DNA of 64,000 nt from Rheinheimera sp. (GCA_003543135.1 DPJG01000033.1:54057-118056); one strand, 5' to 3'; shown: positions 8,957 through 21,027, counted from the stretch's first letter. Program-made: numbers and translations. The notes: a model not told the origin generated them from the sequence alone.

Positions 8957-11623
8957 ATGTCTGAAGTCAGTAAGGTGGACATCGACGCGCTGGAAACCCA
9001 GGAATGGCTGGAAGCGCTTGAATCTGTCGTTCGCACTGAAGGTGTGGAGCGTGCACAGTTTCTGTTAGAACAGGTGCTGGAGCAAGCGCGCCTGGAAGGT
9101 GTGGACATGCCAACCGGCATTACCACCAACTATATCAATACCATTCCGCCGCAGCAGGAACCGGCTTATCCGGGTGATGTGAATCTGGAAAAACGCATCC
9201 GCTCAGTGATCCGCTGGAACGCTATTATGATAGTGCTGCGCGCCTCGAAAAAAGAGCTGGAGCTGGGCGGCCATATGGCGTCTTACCAGTCGTCAGCTGC
9301 TTTTTATGAAACCTGTTTTAACCACTTTTTCCGCGCGCCAAATGAAAAAGACGGTGGCGATTTAGTCTATTACCAGGGTCATATTTCCCCTGGTATTTAC
9401 GCCCGCGCTTTTGTCGAAGGCCGTTTAACTGCAGATCAGCTCGACAACTTCCGTCAGGAAGTGGGTGGTGAAGGTTTATCCTCTTACCCGCATCCAAAAC
9501 TGATGCCTGAATTCTGGCAGTTCCCGACTGTTTCTATGGGTTTAGGTCCAATCACCTCTATTTATCAGGCGCGGTTTTTAAAGTATTTGAATGGCCGTGG
9601 CTTAAAAGACACTTCGCAACAACGGGTGTATGCCTTTTTAGGTGACGGTGAGATGGACGAGCCGGAAAGCCGTGGTTCGCTGTCGTTTGCCGCCCGGGAA
9701 AAACTGGACAACCTGTGTTTCCTGGTGAACTGTAACCTGCAGCGTCTTGATGGCCCTGTGATGGGGAACGGCAAAATTATTCAGGAACTGGAAGGTTTGT
9801 TCCGTGGTGCCGGCTGGAACGTGATTAAAGTGGTGTGGGGCAGTGGTTGGGACAAACTGCTGGCCAAAGACACTACAGGCAAGCTGTTACAGTTGATGAA
9901 CGAAACTGTGGACGGCGACTACCAGACGTACAAGGCCAAAGATGGCGCTTATGTGCGTCAGCACTTCTTCGGCCGTTACCCGGAAACCGCAGCACTGGTT
10001 GCTGATATGACCGACGAAGAAATTTTTGCACTCAAACGTGGTGGTCATGAACCTTCAAAACTGTATGCAGCTTTTAAAGCTGCACAAGAGTGTAAAGGCC
10101 GCCCAACGGTTATTCTGGCCAAAACCATCAAAGGTTATGGTATGGGTGAAGCCGCTGAAGGCAAAAACATTGCCCACCAGGTGAAAAAAATGGACATGAC
10201 CCATGTGCTGCAAATCCGCAAGCGCCTGAGTCTGGAAGACTACATCAGTGAAGAAGATGTACAGTCTCTGCCTTATATCCAGCTGCCGGAAGGTTCACCT
10301 GAGCACAAATACCTGCATGACCGTCGTGCTGCATTAAACGGTTACACGCCTGTGCGTTTACCAAACTTCACCAAGCCACTGACCTTACCCGAGTTACCGG
10401 CTTTTGAGGGCTTGCTGGAAGAGCAAAAACGTGAAATTTCCACCACTATGGCTTTTGTGCGTGGCTTAAATATTCTGCTGAAAGACGCTCATATCGGTCA
10501 GCAAATTGTGCCAATTATTGCCGACGAAGCCCGTACCTTTGGTATGGAAGGTTTGTTCCGTCAGATTGGTATTTATAACCCGCATGGCCAGACCTACACG
10601 CCGGAAGACCGCGCTATTGTCTCTTATTACAAAGAAGAAACTTCAGGTCAGGTATTGCAGGAAGGTATTAACGAACTTGGTGCTATGGCGTCCTGGGTTG
10701 CTGCTGCTACGTCTTACAGCACCAACGATCTGCCGATGATCCCGTTCTACATCTACTATTCGATGTTTGGTTTCCAACGGGTGGGTGATATGGCCTGGCT
10801 GGCCGGTGACCAGCAAGCCCGTGGTTTCCTGTTAGGCGCAACCGCCGGCCGTACTACCTTAAACGGCGAAGGTTTACAGCACGAAGATGGTCACAGCCAT
10901 ATTCTGGCTGGCACAGTGCCAAACTGTATTTCATATGACCCAACCTATGCCTATGAATTAGCGGTAATTATTCAGGATGGTATCCGTCGTATGTATGGTC
11001 CTGAGCAGGAAAATATCTACTACTACATCACTGTGATGAACGAAAACTATCATCACCCGGCGATGCCGGTGGGTGCAGAAGAAGGGATTCGCCGTGGTAT
11101 TTATAAGCTGGAAACACTCTCTGGCAATAAAGCCAAGGTACAGCTGTTAGGCTCAGGCACTATTCTGAATGAAGTGCGCCGTGCTGCTGAAATCCTCAGT
11201 GAAGAATATGGTATTGCTTCTGATGTGTTCTCTGTGACTTCCTTTAACGAGTTGGCGCGTGATGGCCAAACCTGTGAACGTCACAATATGCTGCACCCGA
11301 ATGAAGCAGAAAAAGTGCCGTTTATTGCGCAGGTACTGGGTAAAGCGCCGGTGATTGCCGCAACAGACTACATCAAAAACTACGCCGAACAGGTGCGCGC
11401 TTTTGTGCCGGCAGTTTCTTACAAAGTGCTGGGTACCGATGGTTTTGGTCGTTCTGACAGCCGCGAAAACCTGCGTCGTCACTTCGAAGTAAATGCCGGT
11501 TACATAGTTCTGGCATCACTGCGTGAACTGGCGAAACAAGGTGAAATTGACAAGCAGCTGGTCAGCGACGCCATAGTGCGTTTTGGCATTGACACCAACA
11601 AGCCGAACCCGCTGTTCGCCTAA
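8957..11623 (+). CDS. aceE: Pyruvate dehydrogenase E1 component (homodimeric)
   Basis: Thiamine-diphosphate-dependent decarboxylase that starts pyruvate oxidation to acetyl-CoA. The 888 residues compare with 887 in E. coli. Recognisable blocks include [26 protein letters not shown] at the N-terminus and [11 protein letters not shown]. The thiamine-diphosphate motif runs from [10 protein letters not shown] to the closing NCNLQ. Also visible are [10 protein letters not shown] and [18 protein letters not shown], and [11 protein letters not shown] carries the conserved His residues. Start supported by AGGAAA before the ATG. Followed after 11 bp by aceF, clearly one operon. Confidence 0.98.
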   Translation: MSEVSKVDIDALETQEWLEALESVVRTEGVERAQFLLEQVLEQARLEGVDMPTGITTNYINTIPPQQEPAYPGDVNLEKRIRSVIRWNAIMIVLRASKKELELGGHMASYQSSAAFYETCFNHFFRAPNEKDGGDLVYYQGHISPGIYARAFVEGRLTADQLDNFRQEVGGEGLSSYPHPKLMPEFWQFPTVSMGLGPITSIYQARFLKYLNGRGLKDTSQQRVYAFLGDGEMDEPESRGSLSFAAREKLDNLCFLVNCNLQRLDGPVMGNGKIIQELEGLFRGAGWNVIKVVWGSGWDKLLAKDTTGKLLQLMNETVDGDYQTYKAKDGAYVRQHFFGRYPETAALVADMTDEEIFALKRGGHEPSKLYAAFKAAQECKGRPTVILAKTIKGYGMGEAAEGKNIAHQVKKMDMTHVLQIRKRLSLEDYISEEDVQSLPYIQLPEGSPEHKYLHDRRAALNGYTPVRLPNFTKPLTLPELPAFEGLLEEQKREISTTMAFVRGLNILLKDAHIGQQIVPIIADEARTFGMEGLFRQIGIYNPHGQTYTPEDRAIVSYYKEETSGQVLQEGINELGAMASWVAAATSYSTNDLPMIPFYIYYSMFGFQRVGDMAWLAGDQQARGFLLGATAGRTTLNGEGLQHEDGHSHILAGTVPNCISYDPTYAYELAVIIQDGIRRMYGPEQENIYYYITVMNENYHHPAMPVGAEEGIRRGIYKLETLSGNKAKVQLLGSGTILNEVRRAAEILSEEYGIASDVFSVTSFNELARDGQTCERHNMLHPNEAEKVPFIAQVLGKAPVIAATDYIKNYAEQVRAFVPAVSYKVLGTDGFGRSDSRENLRRHFEVNAGYIVLASLRELAKQGEIDKQLVSDAIVRFGIDTNKPNPLFA

Positions 11624-11634
11624 GAGGATTTGTA

Positions 11635-13263
11635 ATGAGCATTGAAATTTTTGTACCAGATATTGGTGCCGATGAAGTTGAAGTGACAGAAGTGCTGGTG
11701 AAAGCCGGCGACAATGTGGCTGTTGACCAATCATTATTAAGTGTTGAGGGCGACAAAGCGGCGATGGAAGTTCCAGCGCCTCAGGCCGGTGTTGTAAAAG
11801 AAGTACGTGTCAAAGCCGGAGATAAAGTAAAAACCGGTTCGCTGATCATGGTATTTGAAGGTGCTGCAGCTGCAGCTCCTGCGCCTGTAGCAACGCCGGT
11901 TGCAGCAGCTGCACCAGCAGCGCCAGTTGCCACTGCGGCACCTGCTGCTGCCACGTTACAGGAAGTGAAAGTGCCGGATATCGGTGGCGACGCTGTGGAA
12001 GTCACTGAAATTATGGTGAAAGTGGGTGATGTGGTCAAAGCCGAACAGTCGCTGCTGAATGTCGAAGGTGACAAAGCGGCGATGGAAGTACCTGCACCAT
12101 TCGCCGGCACCGTCGCTGAAATTAAAGTCAAAGTGGGCGACAAAGTCTCCACTGGTTCGTTAGTGTTTGTGTTCTCTACTGGCGCTGCTGCGCCGGTAGC
12201 TACACCAGCACCAGCGCAAGCTGCTCCTGCTCCCGCTTCTGTCGCCGCAGCGCCTGCTCCGGCACCAGCTGTAGTTTCACCAGCCCCTTCTGTGGCTCCT
12301 GCAGCCAGCACAGGTTTTGTCGAAAATCAGGCTTATGCCCACGCATCGCCAGTGGTACGCCGCTTAGCGCGTGAGTTCGGCGTTGATTTATCGAAAGTGA
12401 CAGGCACGGCGCGTAAAGGCCGGGTGCAGCGTGAAGACGTGCAAAATTATGTGAAAAACATTATTGCACAGGTCACTTCAGGCAAAGGTCAGGTGACCGG
12501 CAGTGGCAACAGTGTTGGTTTTGATTTAATTCCATGGCCAAAAGTAGATTTCAGTAAATTTGGCGCTGTGGAAGAAAAACCATTGTCGCGTATTCAAAAA
12601 CTGTCAGGCAGCAATCTGCACCGTAACTGGGTGCGTATTCCGCATGTCACCCAGTTTGATGAAGCCGATATCACAGGTTTGGAAGAATTCCGCAAAGAGC
12701 AGAACGCCCTGGCCGAGAAGAAAAAACTTGGCGTCAAATACACACCGCTGGTGTTTATTATGAAAGCGGCAGCCAAAGCGCTGGAAGAATTCCCAACCTT
12801 TAACAGTTCACTTTCTGAAGATGGCGCCAGCCTCATTCTGAAGAAATACGTGCACTTAGGCATAGCAGTCGACACACCAAACGGCTTAGTAGTGCCAGTG
12901 GTGCGCGATGTAAACAAAAAAGGCATTATTGAACTGTCGCGTGAGTTGCAGGACATTTCTGCCAAAGCCCGCGAAGGCAAACTGACCGCTGCTGATATGC
13001 AGGGTGGCTGTTTTACCATCTCCAGCTTAGGTGGCATTGGCGGTACGGCGTTCACGCCTATCGTTAACGCGCCGGAAGTTGCCATTTTGGGCGTGTCAAA
13101 ATCTGACATCAAACCAAAATGGAACGGTAAAGAGTTTGAGCCAAGGCTGATGGTGCCGTTGTCGGTGTCTTACGATCACCGGGTGATCGACGGTGCACTG
13201 GCGGCGCGTTTTACCGCAACGCTGGCTTCTTATCTGGCCGATATCCGCCAGATCATTATGTAA
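11635..13263 (+). CDS. aceF: Dihydrolipoyllysine acetyltransferase, pyruvate dehydrogenase E2
   Basis: Core subunit of the pyruvate dehydrogenase complex; transfers acetyl groups from lipoyl-lysine to CoA. The 542 residues contain two lipoyl domains (about 3-75 and 109-180) with the lipoylated lysines at K41 and K147, both in GDKAAME. They are linked by Ala/Pro-rich flexible segments. A peripheral-subunit-binding domain follows ([17 protein letters not shown], about 240-276), then the catalytic domain ending with [10 protein letters not shown], which carries the catalytic His and Asp. E. coli has three lipoyl domains; two are common in related marine genera. A strong AGAGGA lies before the ATG. 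Confidence 0.98.
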   Translation: MSIEIFVPDIGADEVEVTEVLVKAGDNVAVDQSLLSVEGDKAAMEVPAPQAGVVKEVRVKAGDKVKTGSLIMVFEGAAAAAPAPVATPVAAAAPAAPVATAAPAAATLQEVKVPDIGGDAVEVTEIMVKVGDVVKAEQSLLNVEGDKAAMEVPAPFAGTVAEIKVKVGDKVSTGSLVFVFSTGAAAPVATPAPAQAAPAPASVAAAPAPAPAVVSPAPSVAPAASTGFVENQAYAHASPVVRRLAREFGVDLSKVTGTARKGRVQREDVQNYVKNIIAQVTSGKGQVTGSGNSVGFDLIPWPKVDFSKFGAVEEKPLSRIQKLSGSNLHRNWVRIPHVTQFDEADITGLEEFRKEQNALAEKKKLGVKYTPLVFIMKAAAKALEEFPTFNSSLSEDGASLILKKYVHLGIAVDTPNGLVVPVVRDVNKKGIIELSRELQDISAKAREGKLTAADMQGGCFTISSLGGIGGTAFTPIVNAPEVAILGVSKSDIKPKWNGKEFEPRLMVPLSVSYDHRVIDGALAARFTATLASYLADIRQIIM

Positions 13264-13269
13264 ATGCCA

Positions 13270-13299
13270 AGGTTAGGGCAGATAAAAGAGCCCTAACCT
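13270..13299 (+). other. Inverted repeat between aceF and lpdA
   Basis: A 10-bp perfect inverted repeat (AGGTTAGGGC with GCCCTAACCT) lies 7 bp after the aceF stop with a 10-base loop and no U-tract. It may partially terminate or protect the pdhR-aceEF message; lpdA begins 118 bp further on and may have its own promoter, as in E. coli. Confidence 0.5.
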
Positions 13300-13417
13300 G
13301 CAAATCTTGGTTACAGAGCGGCGGCACTGATGTTAAAATTCCGCCACTTTTTTCGCCTGACAGCCGTACCCTACATCTGGCTGTTGGAAAATCGCCCCGA
13401 TAATCAAAGGTAATACG

Positions 13418-14830
13418 ATGAGCAACGAAATCAAAACACAAGTAGTGGTACTGGGCGCTGGCCCTGGTGGTTATTCTGCAGCCTTCCGCGCCGCTGACTT
13501 AGGTCTGGAAGTGACTTTAGTTGAAGCACGCAGCACACTTGGTGGTGTTTGTTTAAACGTCGGTTGTATCCCTTCAAAAGCTTTATTGCATGTGGCCAAA
13601 GTTATTGACGACGCCCGTGAAATGGCTTCACACGGTGTGACTTTTGGTGCACCACAAATTGATTTAGACAAAATCCGCGCCTGGAAAGACAAAGTGGTGG
13701 GTCAGCTGACCAACGGTCTGGCCGGCATGTCAAAAATGCGCAAAGTCAAAGTAGTAACTGGTTACGGCAAGTTCACTGGCCCAAATACCCTGGTTGCCGG
13801 TGACACTACGATTACTTTTGAACACGCTATTATTGCCGCAGGTTCTGAGCCGGTTGCACTGCCATTTATTCCAAAAGATGACCCACGTGTCATCGATTCT
13901 ACCGGCGCTTTAGAGCTGAAAGACATTCCTGGTGAAATGCTGGTATTAGGCGGTGGTATTATCGGTCTGGAAATGGGTACTGTGTACCGTGCGCTGGGCT
14001 CAAAAGTATCTGTGGTTGAGTTTGCTGATCAGCTGGTTCCTGCTGCTGATGCGGATTTAGTGAAGGTTTACACTAAATACAACAAAGACAATTTCAACAT
14101 TATGCTGTCAACCAAAGTGACTGCTGTTGAAGCCAAAGCTGACGGTTTATACGTGACTTTTGAAGGCAAAAACGCACCTGCTTCACCAGTTCGTTACGAC
14201 AAAATCTTAGTGGCTGTAGGTCGTCGTCCTAATGGCGCACTGTTAGACGCTGCTAAAGCCGGTGTAAACGTGGATGAGCGTGGTTTTATCAATGTTGATA
14301 AACAACTGCGTACCAACGTTGGCCATATCTATGCCATCGGTGACGTGATTGGTCAGCCAATGCTCGCACACAAAGCGGTACACGAAGGTCATGTGGCTGC
14401 TGAAGTGATTTCTGGTTTAAAACACTTCTTCGACCCACGTTGCATTCCGTCAGTGGCTTACACAGATCCGGAAATGGCTTGGGTAGGACTCACTGAAAAA
14501 GAAGCCAAAGAGAAAGGTATTGCAGTTGATACTGCGACTTTCCCATGGGCAGCTTCTGGCCGTGCTATTGCTTCAGCCCGCACTGAAGGTTTCACTAAGT
14601 TAATTTTCGACAAAGAAACACACCGTATTCTGGGTGGCGCTATTGTTGGTATCAACGCCGGTGAAATGCTGGGTGAAATTTGTTTAGCGGTAGAAATGGG
14701 TGCAGATGCGGAAGATATAGCGCTGACTATCCACGCTCACCCAACCTTAAATGAATCTATCGGTTTAGCTGCTGAGATTTACGAAGGTTCAATCACTGAC
14801 CTGCCAAACCCAAAAGCAAAAAAGAAATAA
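13418..14830 (+). CDS. lpdA: Dihydrolipoyl dehydrogenase (E3)
   Basis: FAD-dependent disulfide oxidoreductase that reoxidises dihydrolipoamide for the pyruvate and 2-oxoglutarate dehydrogenase and glycine-cleavage complexes. The 470-residue product opens with the FAD-binding GAGPGGYSAAFRAADLG. It has the redox disulfide in GGVCLNVGCIPSK, the NAD-binding GGGIIGLEMG and the FAD-binding YAIGDV. The C-terminal catalytic HAHPTLNES contributes the active-site His-Glu pair across the dimer. AAGGTAATACG precedes the ATG. Followed by a strong terminator. Confidence 0.98.
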   Translation: MSNEIKTQVVVLGAGPGGYSAAFRAADLGLEVTLVEARSTLGGVCLNVGCIPSKALLHVAKVIDDAREMASHGVTFGAPQIDLDKIRAWKDKVVGQLTNGLAGMSKMRKVKVVTGYGKFTGPNTLVAGDTTITFEHAIIAAGSEPVALPFIPKDDPRVIDSTGALELKDIPGEMLVLGGGIIGLEMGTVYRALGSKVSVVEFADQLVPAADADLVKVYTKYNKDNFNIMLSTKVTAVEAKADGLYVTFEGKNAPASPVRYDKILVAVGRRPNGALLDAAKAGVNVDERGFINVDKQLRTNVGHIYAIGDVIGQPMLAHKAVHEGHVAAEVISGLKHFFDPRCIPSVAYTDPEMAWVGLTEKEAKEKGIAVDTATFPWAASGRAIASARTEGFTKLIFDKETHRILGGAIVGINAGEMLGEICLAVEMGADAEDIALTIHAHPTLNESIGLAAEIYEGSITDLPNPKAKKK

Positions 14831-14851
14831 TGTTCTGATTTAGCTTTAAAA

Positions 14852-14884
14852 AACAAAGGCCGCATTGCGGCCTTTGTTGTTTTC
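14852..14884 (+). terminator. Intrinsic terminator after lpdA
   Basis: A 12-bp perfect stem (AACAAAGGCCGC with GCGGCCTTTGTT) with a 3-base loop is followed by GTTTTC. It ends the pdh operon 21 bp past the lpdA stop. Confidence 0.85.
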
Positions 14885-15050
14885 GCTGACATCTGAGTGG
14901 TGATGCTGCGCCATCACACTTGTACTGCATGCAGCAAAGTTGTCGCATTCTGTTACAACTTGTGTAAAGACTTCATTGTGTAGTTGCTAATGAAGCTTTA
15001 GTATATTTCGCGAGATTGTATTCCCGTCCCTCCAATCAGGAAAAACACCA

Positions 15051-17132
15051 ATGAAAAAAATTACCCTGCTGGCGGCCAGTGTCGCGCTGGCACTTGGTTT
15101 AGTGGCTTGTGACAAAGCCCCACAAGCACCGGCCACAACTGCCGCACCAGAAGTAAAAGCAGCCGAGCCTGCAAAAACTCTAGTCTCTGGCGTTGAAACT
15201 GAAAACTTCGACCCGGCCGTGAAACACACCGAAAATTTCTTTTACAGTGTGAACGGTACCTGGCTTGCCAAAACTGAAATTCCGGCTGACAAGTCTAACT
15301 ATGGTGCTTTTACCAAGTTGTATGACGACTCTCAACTGGCGATGCGCACCATTATTGAAGCTGCTGCAGCCAAAACCGATAAAGTACCAGGCTCTGACGA
15401 GCAAAAGCTGGGCGACTTCTACAACAGCTATATGAACGAAGCTGCCATTGAAGCTCTGGGTGCTAAACCTATCGAAGCCGATTTAGCCAAAATTGCTGCG
15501 GTAAAAGATTTAACTGAACTTGCAACCTTAATGGGTGAGCTGCAGTTGATTGGTACTTCGTTGCCATTTGGCTGGTATGTCAACAACGACGCTAAAAACT
15601 CAACTCAGTATGCAGTGTATTTAGGTCAGTCAGGTCTGGGTTTACCGGATCGTGACTACTACTTCAAAGACGAAGAAAAATTCAAAACCATTCGTGCAGC
15701 TTATGTGAGCTATATCAAAGATATGCTGACGCTGGCTGGCGTGGCAGATGCAGAAAAAGCAGCTGAACGCGTGATGGCGCTGGAAACCAAGATTGCGGAA
15801 AAACACTGGAGCCGTGTTGAAAACCGCGATGCTGACAAAACTTATAACAAGTTTGCCAAAGCAGATTTAGTCAAAACTTTAGGTGATTTCCCATGGGATG
15901 CTTACGCTAAAGCGGTGAAACTGGATGGCGCCAGCGAACTGATTGTGTCGCAGCCAAGCTACTTTGAGGCCTTTGGCAAAATTTATAAAGAAACTGATCT
16001 GCAAAGTTGGAAAGATTATTTATCTATCCGCTTAGTATCTGAATATTCAGGCAAATTAAGCAAAAACTTTGTCGATCGTCAGTTCGATTTTTACGGCAAA
16101 ACTTTATCTGGCACCACAGAGCAACAACCGCGCTGGAAAAAAGCCGTGAACGCTTCTGATGAAGTATTAGGTGAAGTAGTCGGTAAATTGTATGTAGCAG
16201 AACACTTTAAACCAGAAGCCAAAGCGCGGATGGAAGTGCTGGTACAGAACCTGATTAAAGCTTACCACCAGAGCATTGATACACTGGAATGGATGACGCC
16301 GGAAACGAAAAAAGCGGCGCATGAAAAGCTGAATAAATTTACACCAAAAATCGGTTACCCGGACAAGTGGAAAGACTATTCCAACCTGAGCATCAAAGCC
16401 GACGATCTGGTGGGCAACTACAAAGCGGCTGCACAGTTTGCTTACCAGGAAATGCTGAACAAACTGGGCAAGCCAATTGACCGTTCAGAATGGTTTATGA
16501 CACCACAAACGGTAAATGCGTATTACAACCCGGTAAACAATGAAATTGTGTTCCCGGCAGCAATTCTGCAGCCACCGTTCTTTAATCTGGAAGCTGACGA
16601 TGCGGTGAACTACGGTGGTATCGGTGCTGTGATTGGTCACGAATTAGGCCATGGTTTTGATGATCAGGGCGCGAAGTTTGACGGTGACGGTAACCTGCGT
16701 AACTGGTGGACAGACGCTGACAAAACTGAGTTTGAAAAACGCGGCAAACAGTTGGTTGAGCAGTACAACCAATATTCACCACTGGAAGGCATGCACGTGA
16801 ACGGCGAGCTGACCTTAGGTGAAAACATTGGTGACTTAGGCGGTTTAACTGTAGCGTTAAAAGCTTATAAACTGTCACTGGAAGGTAAAGACGCACCTGT
16901 GATCGACGGTTTTACCGGCGAACAGCGTTTCTTTATCAGCTGGTCTCAGGTATGGCGTCGTAAAGGCCGGGAAGAATACCTGCGCAACATGCTGTTGACC
17001 GATCCACATTCGCCAAGCGAATACCGTGTCATTGGTATTGTGTCCAACATTCCTGAGTTCTATACCGCTTTTGACGTGAAAGAAGGCGACAAAATGTATA
17101 TTGCACCGGAAAAACGCGTGAAAATCTGGTAA
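15051..17132 (+). CDS. M13-family zinc metallopeptidase lipoprotein (neprilysin/PepO-like)
   Basis: Predicted periplasmic or outer-membrane lipoprotein endopeptidase of 693 residues. The signal peptide MKKITLLAASVALALGLVAC ends in a lipobox with the acylated Cys at residue 20, followed by an Ala/Pro-rich linker to about 43. The M13 N-terminal domain begins with FYSVNGTWLAKTEIP. The C-terminal catalytic domain has the zinc motif HELGH in VIGHELGHGFDDQG, the third-ligand region GENIGDLGG, and the family block NAYYNPVNNEIVFPAAILQP. It ends with a CxxW-like position replaced by VKIW. It sits between lpdA and acnB as a separate unit with its own terminator. The substrate is unknown; most likely short peptides. 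Confidence 0.92.
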   Translation: MKKITLLAASVALALGLVACDKAPQAPATTAAPEVKAAEPAKTLVSGVETENFDPAVKHTENFFYSVNGTWLAKTEIPADKSNYGAFTKLYDDSQLAMRTIIEAAAAKTDKVPGSDEQKLGDFYNSYMNEAAIEALGAKPIEADLAKIAAVKDLTELATLMGELQLIGTSLPFGWYVNNDAKNSTQYAVYLGQSGLGLPDRDYYFKDEEKFKTIRAAYVSYIKDMLTLAGVADAEKAAERVMALETKIAEKHWSRVENRDADKTYNKFAKADLVKTLGDFPWDAYAKAVKLDGASELIVSQPSYFEAFGKIYKETDLQSWKDYLSIRLVSEYSGKLSKNFVDRQFDFYGKTLSGTTEQQPRWKKAVNASDEVLGEVVGKLYVAEHFKPEAKARMEVLVQNLIKAYHQSIDTLEWMTPETKKAAHEKLNKFTPKIGYPDKWKDYSNLSIKADDLVGNYKAAAQFAYQEMLNKLGKPIDRSEWFMTPQTVNAYYNPVNNEIVFPAAILQPPFFNLEADDAVNYGGIGAVIGHELGHGFDDQGAKFDGDGNLRNWWTDADKTEFEKRGKQLVEQYNQYSPLEGMHVNGELTLGENIGDLGGLTVALKAYKLSLEGKDAPVIDGFTGEQRFFISWSQVWRRKGREEYLRNMLLTDPHSPSEYRVIGIVSNIPEFYTAFDVKEGDKMYIAPEKRVKIW

Positions 17133-17173
17133 TCCGGTGTTGCTGCAGGGGTCTGCAGTAGCAACCATCTGAT

Positions 17174-17199
17174 AAAAGGCCGCTTTGCGGCCTTTTTGC
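17174..17199 (+). terminator. Intrinsic terminator after the M13 peptidase gene
   Basis: A 10-bp stem (AAAAGGCCGC with GCGGCCTTTT) with a TTT loop is followed by TGCT. It lies about 42 bp past the stop codon. Confidence 0.8.
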
Positions 17200-17412
17200 T
17201 ATTTGTCCATAATGCAAAACAGCGGACGAATTTATATTCTCAAGCGCTGTTTAAAACGCTATCATCATTCACCAAACTTATACCCACTATAAGCCCAGCT
17301 GCTTATACTTGCATGTCAATTCAGGCATTTTTTTCTTATAATCCAGCCTGTTTAGATTCGACTGAAAACCGCTGTAATACAGGTTGCAGTGGACCAACCA
17401 GAGGACATTACT

Positions 17413-20010
17413 GTGCTTCAACAATACCGTGAACATGTGGCCGAACGCGCCGCTCAGGGCATTCCTCCACTGCCATTAAATGCAGAGCAAGTGGCATCAT
17501 TAACCGAATTATTAAAAAATCCACCAAAAGGCGAAGAAGATTTTCTGGTTGATTTGTTAGAAAACCGTATCCCACCAGGGGTTGACGAAGCTGCTTATGT
17601 GAAAGCAGGCTTTTTAACTGCCATTGCTAAAGGCGAGGCGGTGAGCCCACTGGTGACGCCTGAGCGTGCGACTGAACTGTTAGGCACCATGTTTGGTGGT
17701 TACAACATCCAGCCGATGATTGACCTGCTGGATAATCCAAAATTAGGCGCATTAGCAGCCAAAGGTTTGTCTCACACTCTGTTGATGTTTGATTCTTTCC
17801 ATGACGTCAAAGAAAAAGCCGACGCTGGTAATGCTCACGCCAAAGCTGTAATGCAAAGCTGGGCTGACGCTGAATGGTTCACCAGCAAGCCTGCTATCCC
17901 TGAAAAAATCACAGTGACTGTATTTAAAGTTACAGGCGAAACCAACACTGACGATTTATCACCGGCACCTGATGCATGGTCACGCCCTGATATTCCTCTG
18001 CACGCTTTAGCCATGCTGAAAAACGTGCGTGATGGTATTGAGCCGGATGTTCCTGGTTCTAAAGGCCCGGTCAAACAAATTGAAGCGCTGATCGCCAAAG
18101 GTTTCCCACTGGCTTATGTGGGTGATGTGGTTGGTACTGGTTCAAGCCGTAAATCTGCCACCAACTCAGTGTTGTGGTTTATGGGTGAAGATATGCCATT
18201 TGTACCAAACAAACGCACCGGTGGTGTTTGTTTAGGTGGCAAAATTGCACCAATTTTCTTTAACACTATGGAAGACTCAGGTTCATTACCTATCGAGTTA
18301 GACGTATCGAAAATGAACATGGGTGATGTGATCGACATTTTCCCACATCAGGGTGTGGTAAAACGCCATGGCACTGAGGAAGTGATTTCTACTTTTGAAC
18401 TGCGCTCTAACGTATTGTTGGATGAAGTGCGTGCCGGCGGCCGTATTCCACTGATCATCGGTCGTGGTTTAACTGACAAAGCCCGTGAAGCTATGGGTTT
18501 GCCACACTCAACCGTATTCCAGCGCCCGGCTGTGACTGAAGTGAGCAACAAAGGCTTCACTTTAGCTCAGAAGCTGGTTGGTAAAGCTTGTGGTGTGAAA
18601 GGTATTCGTCCAGGCCAATACTGTGAGCCAAAAATGACCACAGTAGGCTCACAAGACACCACAGGTCCTATGACCCGTGATGAATTAAAAGACTTAGCCT
18701 GTTTAGGATTTTCTGCTGATTTAGTGATGCAGTCTTTCTGTCACACAGCCGCTTATCCAAAACCGGTTGACGTGAACACCCACCACACACTGCCAGACTT
18801 TATTATGAACCGCGGTGGTATTTCGCTGCGTCCGGGTGATGGTGTAATCCACAGCTGGTTAAACCGTATGTTGTTACCAGACACTGTAGGTACTGGTGGT
18901 GACTCACACACCCGTTTCCCACTGGGTATTTCTTTCCCGGCAGGTTCCGGTTTAGTGGCTTTTGCTGCCGCAACAGGTGTAATGCCACTGGATATGCCAG
19001 AGTCCGTGCTGGTGCGCTTTAAAGGTGAAATGCAGCCTGGTATCACACTGCGTGACTTAGTGCATGCCATTCCTTATTACGCCATCAAGCAAGGTTTGCT
19101 GACGGTGGAGAAAAAAGGCAAGGTTAATATCTTCTCTGGCCGCGTGCTGGAAATCGAAGGTCTGGAGCAGTTAACTGCTGAGCAAGCCTTTGAATTGTCA
19201 GATGCTTCTGCTGAGCGTTCAGCAGCAGGTTGTACCATCACTTTATCTGAAGCTTCAGTGCGCGAGTACCTGGAGTCGAACATTGTGATGCTCAAGTGGA
19301 TGATCGCTGAAGGTTACGGTGATGTACGCACCATCGAGCGCCGTATCAATGCCATGGAAGCCTGGCTTGCCAATCCAAAACTGGAACGCGCTGACGCCGA
19401 TGCTGAATATGCAGCTGTGATTGAAATTGATTTGGCCGATATTAAAGAGCCAATTCTGTGTGCGCCAAACGATCCGGACGACGCACGTTTATTATCACAA
19501 GTTGCAGGCGACAAGATCGACGAAGTCTTTATCGGCTCCTGTATGACCAACATCGGCCACTTCCGTGCTGCCGGTAAGCTGCTCGACAAGTTCAAAGGTC
19601 AGATCCCAACCCGTCTGTGGATTGCACCACCAACCAAGATGGACAAAGACCAGCTGACCGAAGAAGGTTATTACGGTATTTACGGCCGTGTTGGCGCCCG
19701 TATTGAGATCCCAGGTTGTTCACTCTGTATGGGTAACCAGGCCCGTGTTGGCGACAACACCACTGTGGTGTCTACCTCTACCCGTAACTTCCCGAACCGT
19801 TTAGGTCAGGGCGCGAACGTGTATCTGGCTTCTGCTGAATTAGCTGCTGTTGCATCTATTATTGGCCGTCTGCCAACAGTGCCTGAATATCTGGAATATG
19901 CCAAACAGATTGAAACGACGGCAGCGGATACTTACCGTTATCTGAACTTCCATCAGATGCCACAATATACCAAAGTGGCTTCAAACGTGATTGTGCAGCA
20001 AGCTGTATAA
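17413..20010 (+). CDS. acnB: Aconitate hydratase B / 2-methylisocitrate dehydratase
   Basis: Iron-sulfur enzyme interconverting citrate and isocitrate in the TCA cycle. The GTG at 17413 gives 865 residues, the E. coli AcnB length, and starts [17 protein letters not shown] like the family. It is preceded by AGAGGA at good spacing; an upstream in-frame GTG at 17389 has no comparable site. The N-terminal HEAT-like domain (1-160) and swivel domain precede the catalytic domains. The [4Fe-4S] cysteines are in the conserved segments [23 protein letters not shown] and CSLCMGNQA. It is followed by yacL as in E. coli. Confidence 0.97.
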   Translation: MLQQYREHVAERAAQGIPPLPLNAEQVASLTELLKNPPKGEEDFLVDLLENRIPPGVDEAAYVKAGFLTAIAKGEAVSPLVTPERATELLGTMFGGYNIQPMIDLLDNPKLGALAAKGLSHTLLMFDSFHDVKEKADAGNAHAKAVMQSWADAEWFTSKPAIPEKITVTVFKVTGETNTDDLSPAPDAWSRPDIPLHALAMLKNVRDGIEPDVPGSKGPVKQIEALIAKGFPLAYVGDVVGTGSSRKSATNSVLWFMGEDMPFVPNKRTGGVCLGGKIAPIFFNTMEDSGSLPIELDVSKMNMGDVIDIFPHQGVVKRHGTEEVISTFELRSNVLLDEVRAGGRIPLIIGRGLTDKAREAMGLPHSTVFQRPAVTEVSNKGFTLAQKLVGKACGVKGIRPGQYCEPKMTTVGSQDTTGPMTRDELKDLACLGFSADLVMQSFCHTAAYPKPVDVNTHHTLPDFIMNRGGISLRPGDGVIHSWLNRMLLPDTVGTGGDSHTRFPLGISFPAGSGLVAFAAATGVMPLDMPESVLVRFKGEMQPGITLRDLVHAIPYYAIKQGLLTVEKKGKVNIFSGRVLEIEGLEQLTAEQAFELSDASAERSAAGCTITLSEASVREYLESNIVMLKWMIAEGYGDVRTIERRINAMEAWLANPKLERADADAEYAAVIEIDLADIKEPILCAPNDPDDARLLSQVAGDKIDEVFIGSCMTNIGHFRAAGKLLDKFKGQIPTRLWIAPPTKMDKDQLTEEGYYGIYGRVGARIEIPGCSLCMGNQARVGDNTTVVSTSTRNFPNRLGQGANVYLASAELAAVASIIGRLPTVPEYLEYAKQIETTAADTYRYLNFHQMPQYTKVASNVIVQQAV

Positions 20011-20028
20011 CAGCGGTTGAGTTGTATG

Positions 20029-20060
20029 AAAGAGGCCCGCTTGCGGGCCTCTTTGTTTTT
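20029..20060 (+). terminator. Intrinsic terminator after acnB
   Basis: An 11-bp perfect stem (AAAGAGGCCCG with CGGGCCTCTTT) with a 4-base loop is followed by GTTTTT, 18 bp past the acnB stop and ahead of yacL. Confidence 0.85.
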
Positions 20061-20102
20061 GGCGTTTTGTTCGTTATCAGTGCACAGAATCGGGGTTTTA
20101 CT

Positions 20103-20474
20103 GTGGAATTTGACTTTATTTATCTGCCCGACAGCAGGCGTTATTTGCTGAAGCTGCCGATGGAGCAACATGCGCTGCAGCGGTTTTTGCTGGATGAATT
20201 TGAGCGCAATGCAAAGGCGTATCAGCCATTGCTGGAACAATTAAAAAACGTTGGTCCTTACACTGAGTATCAGTTTGAAGGGCGCGAATACATTTTAAAA
20301 ATAGAGCGGCAGGAAGTGTTGGTGTATCACCATAGTGTGGGGCAGTTTGACGAGCCTGATGCTGAACTGGAAGCCGAGCTCAGCACAGACGATGCCAGCT
20401 TAACGGCTGAATGTGGCCTGGAAGATTTCATTCATTTACTTTGTGAATGGCAAAAATTTTTACCGAAAAAGTAG
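20103..20474 (+). CDS. yacL: UPF0231 family protein YacL
   Basis: Small acidic cytoplasmic protein of 123 residues and unknown function. The start at GTG 20103 gives VEFDFIYLPDSRRYLLKLPMEQ, which aligns with the N-terminus of E. coli YacL (MDYEFLRD..). The upstream frame from 20022 runs through the acnB terminator and is not expected to be coding. The central FEGREYILKIERQEVLVY and the C-terminal CGLEDFIHLLCEWQKFL match the family pattern (CGVEDFLQVV..). Its position directly after acnB is conserved with E. coli. No catalytic motif is visible. Confidence 0.85.
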   Translation: MEFDFIYLPDSRRYLLKLPMEQHALQRFLLDEFERNAKAYQPLLEQLKNVGPYTEYQFEGREYILKIERQEVLVYHHSVGQFDEPDAELEAELSTDDASLTAECGLEDFIHLLCEWQKFLPKK

Positions 20475-20513
20475 CTAAAAACTCGAGAACAGACTGCACT
20501 CCGGCAGGGAAAT

Positions 20514-20540
20514 AACGCACCGACTTGGTGCGTTTTTTTT
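20514..20540 (+). terminator. Intrinsic terminator after yacL
   Basis: An 8-bp stem (AACGCACC with GGTGCGTT) with a 5-base loop is followed by a run of six further T, 40 bp past the stop. Confidence 0.9.
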
Positions 20541-20574
20541 GAGTATGCATTTGTGATTTCAATTAACTATATGA

Positions 20575-21018
<444 letters not shown>

Positions 21019-21027
21019 GAGTAACTC

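Noticed and set aside
11781..12311. 176-codon Ala-rich minus-strand ORF
   Set aside because: It is the antisense shadow of the repetitive Ala/Pro-rich lipoyl linkers of aceF.
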